Of a stretch of 64,000 nucleotides of DNA, positions 58,769-64,000 are shown piece after piece. This stretch comes from Devosia algicola. Lineage in GTDB: Bacteria; Pseudomonadota; Alphaproteobacteria; Rhizobiales; Devosiaceae. The notes beneath the pieces are model-generated. The model saw nothing but the letters and a program-made list of their open reading frames with translations. It ran no database searches and had not been told where the DNA came from. Position numbers and translations under genes: made by a program. The DNA is taken from NCBI RefSeq assembly GCF_028816455.1, contig NZ_CP118246.1, positions 1,054,001-1,118,000 on the forward strand, written 5' to 3'. The first letter of the stretch is position 1. Each line of letters opens with the position of its first letter.

Positions 58769-60271
58769 ATGGAGAGCCCGTTGAACCATCCGAGCGACGA
58801 TTCGTTCGATCTTTATGGCGACACCCTGCGCGAAGAGTGTGGGGTGTTCGGCATTTTAGGCCATCCTGACGCGCCCACGCTGACCGCGCTTGGGCTGCAT
58901 GCGCTGCAACATCGCGGCCAAGAGGCGGCTGGCATCGTGACGTTCGATGGTCGCCAGTTCCATTCGGAGCGGCAACTGGGCTTGGTCGGTGATCATTTTA
59001 CCGATCCAGCCACGCTCAAACGCATTCCCGGTTCGATGGCCATGGGACACGTGCGCTATTCAACCACTGGCGAGACCATACTCCGAAACGTGCAGCCGCT
59101 GTTTGCCGAACTTGAAGTGGGTGGCATTGCCATAGCCCACAACGGCAATCTGACCAACGGATTGACCCTGCGACGCAAATTGATTGCCCAGGGCGCCATT
59201 TGCCAGTCAACATCCGACACCGAAGTCGTGCTCCATCTGATTGCCCGCTCGCAACGAACATCGTCAAGCGACCGCTTTGTTGACGCCATCGGCGCCGTGG
59301 AAGGCGCTTATGCCATGGTGGCGATGACCCGGACCAAGTTGATCGGCGCCCGCGATCCCAATGGCATTCGGCCCCTGGTTTTGGGCGACCTCGATGGCAA
59401 ACCTATTTTCGCCTCGGAAACCTGCGCTCTCGATATCATCGGCGCCAAATTCGTTCGTGACGTCGAAAATGGCGAAGTTGTGGTCTGCGAGATTCAACCT
59501 GACGGTCAAATCACCATCGAGTCGCTGCGCCCATTCAAGCCGCGCCGCGAGCGCATGTGTCTTTTTGAGTATGTCTATTTCGCCCGGCCCGACTCTATCG
59601 TAGCGGGTCGCAGCGTCTACAAGGCGCGCAAGCATATGGGCATCAATCTGGCCAGGGAAGCGCCGGTCGACGCCGACGTCGTCGTGCCGGTACCCGATGG
59701 CGGCACACCTGCGGCCATTGGTTATGCCCAGGCAAGCGGCATCCCATTTGAATTGGGCATAATCCGAAACCATTATGTCGGTCGCACTTTTATCGAGCCC
59801 AGTCAGTCGATCCGTGCCTTTGGCGTAAAGCTCAAGCACTCTGCCAACCGCGCCGAAATTGTAGGAAAGCGTGTCGTTTTGGTCGATGATTCAATCGTGC
59901 GCGGCACGACGTCGCTCAAGATTGTGCAAATGATCCGTGACGCAGGTGCCAGTGAAGTGCATATCCGCGTTGCCAGCCCGATGATTTTTCATTCCGACTA
60001 TTACGGCATCGACACGCCGGACCCCGAAAAGCTCCTAGCCAATCAGCACGCCGATTTGAATTCAATGTGCAAATTTATTGGCGCTGATTCGTTGCAATTC
60101 CTGTCAATTGACGGCCTCTATGAGGCCGTTGGTGGCGAAAAACGCGATCCCAAGGCCCCCCAGTTTACTGACCACTATTTTACGGGCGACTATCCGACAC
60201 AGTTGACTGACCTCAATGGGCGCACCAAGAACGATCCCAAACAGTTTTCCATGCTGCAAGAGGCCGGTTGA
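58769..60271 (+). CDS. purF: Amidophosphoribosyltransferase
   Basis: It catalyses the first step of purine synthesis: PRPP and glutamine give phosphoribosylamine. From ATG 58769 it is 500 residues, with a short propeptide before C24 in EECGVFGILG, the glutamine-hydrolysing nucleophile. The glutaminase domain continues through LQHRGQEAAGI and IAHNGNLTN; the PRPP-binding loop is VVLVDDSIVRGTTS. A longer frame reaches 58730. Its stop overlaps the next start (TGATG). Confidence 0.96.
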   Translation: MESPLNHPSDDSFDLYGDTLREECGVFGILGHPDAPTLTALGLHALQHRGQEAAGIVTFDGRQFHSERQLGLVGDHFTDPATLKRIPGSMAMGHVRYSTTGETILRNVQPLFAELEVGGIAIAHNGNLTNGLTLRRKLIAQGAICQSTSDTEVVLHLIARSQRTSSSDRFVDAIGAVEGAYAMVAMTRTKLIGARDPNGIRPLVLGDLDGKPIFASETCALDIIGAKFVRDVENGEVVVCEIQPDGQITIESLRPFKPRRERMCLFEYVYFARPDSIVAGRSVYKARKHMGINLAREAPVDADVVVPVPDGGTPAAIGYAQASGIPFELGIIRNHYVGRTFIEPSQSIRAFGVKLKHSANRAEIVGKRVVLVDDSIVRGTTSLKIVQMIRDAGASEVHIRVASPMIFHSDYYGIDTPDPEKLLANQHADLNSMCKFIGADSLQFLSIDGLYEAVGGEKRDPKAPQFTDHYFTGDYPTQLTDLNGRTKNDPKQFSMLQEAG

Positions 60272-61020
60272 TGCCGAAAACCAAAGGGCCACAGGCCAAG
60301 GAACTCACCGGAAAAGTCGTTTTGGTGACAGGTGCATCGCGCGGCATTGGCTATGCTGCTGCGCGCGAAGCGGCGCGCCGAGGCGCTCATGTGGTGGCCG
60401 TCGCGCGTACCGTCGGCGGACTTGAAGAACTCGACGACGAAATCCAGGACATGGGATCGTCAGCGACACTTGTTCCACTGGACCTCAAGGACGGCGAGGC
60501 AATAGACCGACTTGGTGCCGCGATATTTGAACGGTGGGGTGCGCTGGACGGACTTATTGCCAATGCCGCCCTGTTGGGCACGCTGTCGCCCCTGCCCCAT
60601 ATCGCGCCCGAAGAATTTGATAAGGTCATGGCCATCAATGTAACAGCCAATTTCCGCCTCTTGCGGTCAATGGACCTGTTGTTGCGCCAATCGGATGCCG
60701 GTCGTGCCGTATTTGTCTCTTCGTCGGCCGCCCGCTCCGCCAAGCCATACTGGGGTTTATACGCAGCCAGCAAGGCTGCCGTCGACGCCATGGTCAAGGC
60801 CTATGCCGGCGAGATGGTTCAAACCTCGGTACGCACCAATGTGTTCTATCCTGGTGCGGTTCGAACGGCGATGCGCGCCAAGGCCATGCCCGGCGAAGAT
60901 CCCGATACGCTCCCGCGTCCAATTGAAATCGCGCCAAAACTGGTTGATTTGATCGCGCCCGGTATTGGCGAAAACGGCCGGGTGTTCAACATGGGCACCA
61001 ACAGCTTCGAAGACCTCTAG
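60271..61020 (+). CDS. Short-chain dehydrogenase/reductase
   Basis: A 249-residue SDR of the classical type. The NAD(P) site is LVTGASRGIGYAAAREAARR, followed by ANAALLG in place of NNAG, Ser in VSSSAARSAKP, and Y-x3-K in LYAASKAAVD. The substrate is unknown. Translation is coupled to purF through the TGATG overlap, an arrangement often seen in alphaproteobacteria. Confidence 0.92.
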   Translation: MPKTKGPQAKELTGKVVLVTGASRGIGYAAAREAARRGAHVVAVARTVGGLEELDDEIQDMGSSATLVPLDLKDGEAIDRLGAAIFERWGALDGLIANAALLGTLSPLPHIAPEEFDKVMAINVTANFRLLRSMDLLLRQSDAGRAVFVSSSAARSAKPYWGLYAASKAAVDAMVKAYAGEMVQTSVRTNVFYPGAVRTAMRAKAMPGEDPDTLPRPIEIAPKLVDLIAPGIGENGRVFNMGTNSFEDL

Positions 61021-61084
61021 CAACGGCACCAGATCGAGCGCTGAGTGTCCAGCTGCGTCTAAATTCGCCACTACTGATGTGTTG

Positions 61085-62362
61085 CTAACCCAGCTTGCTC
61101 ATCAAAACCTTGTCGATACGGCGGCCATCAAGGTCGATCACCTCAATGCGCCATCCATCGCTTGAAAAACTCTCACCCACATTGGGTAGGCGGTTAATTG
61201 CGGACAAGACATAGCCCGCCACGGTCTCGTATTTAGCATCGCGCGGAATTGGGATGCCGAGCTTGTCGCTGAACTCATCTACGGGCATCCAGCCAGCAAC
61301 CAGATAGGAACCGTCGTCGCGCCGCACCAACGCCGGATCGTCGCCCGTTTCCTCCTGAAATACCCCGGTGATGACCTCAAGAATATCTCCCGAGGTCACG
61401 ATCCCTTCAAAATGCCCGTACTCATCAACCACAAGTGCCATATGCACTGTCGAGTTGCGGATGGCGCGTACGACGTCTAGCGCGTCGGCGTGATCCATCA
61501 CAACCGGGACCGGACGCACATATTTTCGCGTATCGAACGGCTGCCCGTTGGCAAAAACGCTGAGCAGATCAGTAATGGCCACCACCCCAATGATCGAATC
61601 CGCATCGCCGTCCTGAACCAGCAATCGTGATCGATGCGAGGACAGGATGGTTTTGCGGATTTCGTCCGGCTCGTCCGACAGATCAATCAACTCGACATCG
61701 AGCCGAGGCGTCATCAGGCCTCGCGCTGACCGATCCGCCAGACGCATGACACCCGAAATCATTGAATGTTCATCGCTTTCAATGACGCCCGCCGTAGTCG
61801 CCTCAGCGATGATGGTCTTGACCTCTTCTTCGGTCACCGTCTCCTCGCCCTCCCCGTGTTGACGCAGCAACCGCAACACCGCAGTGCCCGAAATATCGAG
61901 AATGAAAACGATCGGCCCACCGATCTTGGCCAACATTTCCATGGCAGGCGCCACACGCGCCGCCACTCGCTCCGGATCCCGCAGCGCGATTTGTTTGGGC
62001 ACTAACTCCCCAATGATCAGGGAAATGTAGGTTATGCTGACCACAACGATGCCAACGCCGAGCACATCGGACAGGTTGGCGGGAACGCCCAGCGTGAGAA
62101 GCCAGCGACTAAGACGCAATCCTAGCGTCGCGCCGGAAAACGCCCCAGACAGCACCCCCACCAGGGTAATACCGATTTGTACCGACGACAGAAACCGGCC
62201 CGGATTATCCGCCAACCGAAGCGCCACATCGGCGCCTTGGTTGCCCTGATCCGATAACACCCTCAGGCGCGCCGACCGGGCGGACACAACCGCCAGCTCG
62301 GACATTGACAACAAACCGTTCGTGATGGTGAGGACGACAACGATCAGAATTTCGGCGAACAA
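61085..62362 (-). CDS. CNNM/HlyC-CorC family membrane protein with CBS domains
   Basis: A 425-residue protein. The N-terminal DUF21 membrane domain has about four helices (EILIVVVLTITNGLLSMSEL at the start, LGVGIVVVSITYISLIIGEL later). Two CBS domains follow, around GLMTPRLDVELIDLSDEPDE and PVVMDHADALDVVRAIRNST, and a C-terminal CorC_HlyC domain lies around RDAKYETVAGYVLSAINRLP. Relatives are linked to magnesium or sodium efflux and to ion sensing. The older label hemolysin is not informative here. Confidence 0.92.
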   Translation of the reverse strand: MFAEILIVVVLTITNGLLSMSELAVVSARSARLRVLSDQGNQGADVALRLADNPGRFLSSVQIGITLVGVLSGAFSGATLGLRLSRWLLTLGVPANLSDVLGVGIVVVSITYISLIIGELVPKQIALRDPERVAARVAPAMEMLAKIGGPIVFILDISGTAVLRLLRQHGEGEETVTEEEVKTIIAEATTAGVIESDEHSMISGVMRLADRSARGLMTPRLDVELIDLSDEPDEIRKTILSSHRSRLLVQDGDADSIIGVVAITDLLSVFANGQPFDTRKYVRPVPVVMDHADALDVVRAIRNSTVHMALVVDEYGHFEGIVTSGDILEVITGVFQEETGDDPALVRRDDGSYLVAGWMPVDEFSDKLGIPIPRDAKYETVAGYVLSAINRLPNVGESFSSDGWRIEVIDLDGRRIDKVLMSKLG

Positions 62363-62489
62363 GGCAACTACTTGGTTGGCGGACCCGCACTCAGCATCGG
62401 GTCGCTTTTGGCGCGCTACTTATATCGAAAAATTTGTCGAATGCACCATGGCTTGAAGTGAATTCGGTGCGGCTAGACAAACCTGGTAT

Positions 62490-63941
62490 CTAGCCAAGGC
62501 GTCGTTTGCTGACATCATCATAGGGATTGGTGCTGCCTGCCCGAACCCAAAGCCGGATCGGCGTACCCTGTATATCAAACGCCTCGCGCAACCCATTGCT
62601 GAGATAACGCAAATATGAGGTCGGCAACGCATCAGGACGCGAAGCAAACAGAATGAAACTTGGCGGGCGCGTCTTGGCTTGCGTCATGTAGCGAATTTTT
62701 AGCCGCCGTCCAGACACCGCTGGCGGTGGGTGCCCTTCGATCATGCCCTGTAGCCAGCGATTGAGCCGCGCCGTCGAAACATGGGAATTCCAACTCTTCT
62801 CAATCTTGAAAATTGCCGCCATCAGTTTATCGATATTACGCCCTTGCAGTCCCGACAACGTCACCATCGGAATACCGCGCAACTGCGGCAGCAAGCGCTC
62901 GCTGGCTTCGCGCAGCGCCGCAAGCGTAGCGTTCTTGTCCTCAATCAAATCCCACTTGTTGATCGCTATGACCATGGCCCGACCTTCGCGCTCGACAAGA
63001 TCCGCCAGCTGCAGGTCCTGCTTTTCGAACGGCATGGTGGCGTCAATCATCAACACAACGACTTCTGCGTACTGAATGGAGCGCAAACTATCGCCAACCG
63101 CCAGTTTTTCGAGCTTTTGAGTAACCCGAGACCGCCGCCGAATACCGGCGGTATCCACGAGGTTTATGACGCGGCCCTCCCATTCCCACGGCACCAGGAT
63201 GCTGTCGCGCGTAATCCCGGCCTCGGGCCCGACGAGCACCCGATCCTCGCCCACCAACCGATTGACTAGCGTCGATTTGCCAGCGTTGGGGCGACCAACG
63301 ATAGCCACGTTCAGGTAGCGTTTGGGGTTCCAGCGAAGCGTTGCTTCGTCACCCTCTCCCTCGAGCATATCCTCGGTGATATCAACCTCGACCGCAGGCA
63401 ATTCATCAAGATTGTTGTTGTGCTCGGCAATTTGGGACGCGGCGGCCACATCGATAGCCCTGGAAACGATCGAATAGAGTTCAGACAGACCGAGTCCATG
63501 TTCCGCCGAAAGTGGAATCGGTTCGCCAAAGCCCAGCTTAAAGCCCTCAACCAACCCCGCTTCTGCGGCAGCACTTTCGGCCTTGTTGCCAACCAGGTGC
63601 ACGCTTTTACCGGCTTTTCGCAATACCTGCGCAAATCGCTGGTCTAGTGGCACGACGCCGGCGCGCGCGTCGATCATGAACAAGATGACGTCCGCCTCGC
63701 GGATCGCCAGTTCGGTTTGTTGACGCATGCGATCTTCTAGGCTGCCATCCTTGACGTCCTCGTAACCGGCTGTGTCCAGCACGCGAAAAGTCAGGTCAGC
63801 AATGTGGCCTTCAGCTTCACGGCGATCGCGCGTTACGCCGGGCGTATCGTCAACCAGCGCTATCTTGCGTCCCACGAGACGGTTGAAAAGCGTGGATTTG
63901 CCAACGTTCGGTCGGCCAACGATGGCGACAGTAACTGTCAT
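62490..63941 (-). CDS. der: Ribosome assembly GTPase Der (EngA)
   Basis: A GTPase with two tandem G domains needed for 50S maturation, 483 residues from ATG 63941 (a longer frame begins at 63956). The first P-loop is GRPNVGKST at 9-17, with DTPG and NKAE; the second is GRPNAGKST at about 216-224, with DTAG and NKWD. The C-terminal KH-like domain holds GRRLKIRYMTQAKTRPPSFI and GTPIRLWVRAGSTNPYD. It is essential in most bacteria. The upstream region runs off the window. Confidence 0.97.
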   Translation of the reverse strand: MTVTVAIVGRPNVGKSTLFNRLVGRKIALVDDTPGVTRDRREAEGHIADLTFRVLDTAGYEDVKDGSLEDRMRQQTELAIREADVILFMIDARAGVVPLDQRFAQVLRKAGKSVHLVGNKAESAAAEAGLVEGFKLGFGEPIPLSAEHGLGLSELYSIVSRAIDVAAASQIAEHNNNLDELPAVEVDITEDMLEGEGDEATLRWNPKRYLNVAIVGRPNAGKSTLVNRLVGEDRVLVGPEAGITRDSILVPWEWEGRVINLVDTAGIRRRSRVTQKLEKLAVGDSLRSIQYAEVVVLMIDATMPFEKQDLQLADLVEREGRAMVIAINKWDLIEDKNATLAALREASERLLPQLRGIPMVTLSGLQGRNIDKLMAAIFKIEKSWNSHVSTARLNRWLQGMIEGHPPPAVSGRRLKIRYMTQAKTRPPSFILFASRPDALPTSYLRYLSNGLREAFDIQGTPIRLWVRAGSTNPYDDVSKRRLG

Positions 63942-64000
63942 GGTCTTGATGTCCAATCGGGCGGCAGGTTGGCCGAGATCATTCAGTCGGCGCTGGCTCG

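Noticed and set aside
1..64000. CRISPR array, restriction-modification or other phage-defence island
   Set aside because: No regularly spaced repeats, cas genes, restriction enzymes or toxin-antitoxin pairs were recognised.

Overview
The window reads as the chromosome of a Gram-negative alphaproteobacterium. Evidence is the gene order fabD-fabG-acpP-fabF-mltG-gmk, the run holC-pepA-lptF-lptG-lptD-surA-pdxA-rsmA, and rpsF-rpsR-rplI-dnaB-alr-radA-cvpA-purF, all typical of Hyphomicrobiales/Rhodobacterales-like genomes. The exact genus cannot be told from the sequence alone.

Left part (1-23.8 kb), accessory and catabolic. A three-gene tripartite tricarboxylate transporter (TctC, TctB, TctA) sits among three sulfatases, two of which have complete N-termini and no signal peptide. 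An IS3-family element (7400-8721) and an IS481-type transposase remnant follow. Next is a divergent pair: a GntR-type repressor on the minus strand, and on the plus strand a tightly packed operon. That operon holds a ketopantoate reductase-like enzyme, a ribose-type ABC importer, a UlaG-like metallo-hydrolase, a zinc alcohol dehydrogenase, a fumarylacetoacetate hydrolase-family enzyme, a Gfo/Idh/MocA dehydrogenase resembling D-apiose dehydrogenase, and a large protein resembling D-apionolactonase. The likely job is uptake and oxidation of a branched or otherwise unusual sugar. This part ends with an integrase-like fragment split by an IS5-family element, then a tyrosine recombinase next to tRNA-Ser(GCT). 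The tRNA looks like the edge of a genomic island whose other end lies outside the window.

Right part (23.9-64 kb), core genome. It starts with a glutathione S-transferase, a glyoxalase-superfamily protein, a TauE/SafE permease, a tandem pair of related coiled-coil proteins, a molybdopterin oxidoreductase and a DEAD-box helicase. Then come ndk, an ABC-F ATPase, a cupin, a DUF4344 protein, the holC/pepA and LPS-export block, pdxA/rsmA, gmk/mltG, fatty-acid synthesis genes, the ribosomal S6-S18-L9 operon, dnaB, alr, radA, cvpA, purF, an SDR, a CBS-domain membrane protein and der.

Main anomaly: at least 19 reading-frame breaks, in genes of every kind including essential dnaB, lptG, mltG and surA-type genes, are single-base insertions inside an original GAGCT (or its complement AGCTC). 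They usually turn it into GAGCCT. Removing the extra base restores the family sequence each time. A few other breaks fall in homopolymer runs. The simplest reading is a systematic sequencing or consensus error at one motif, perhaps linked to base modification. Genes with such breaks are therefore annotated across the frameshift as single genes.
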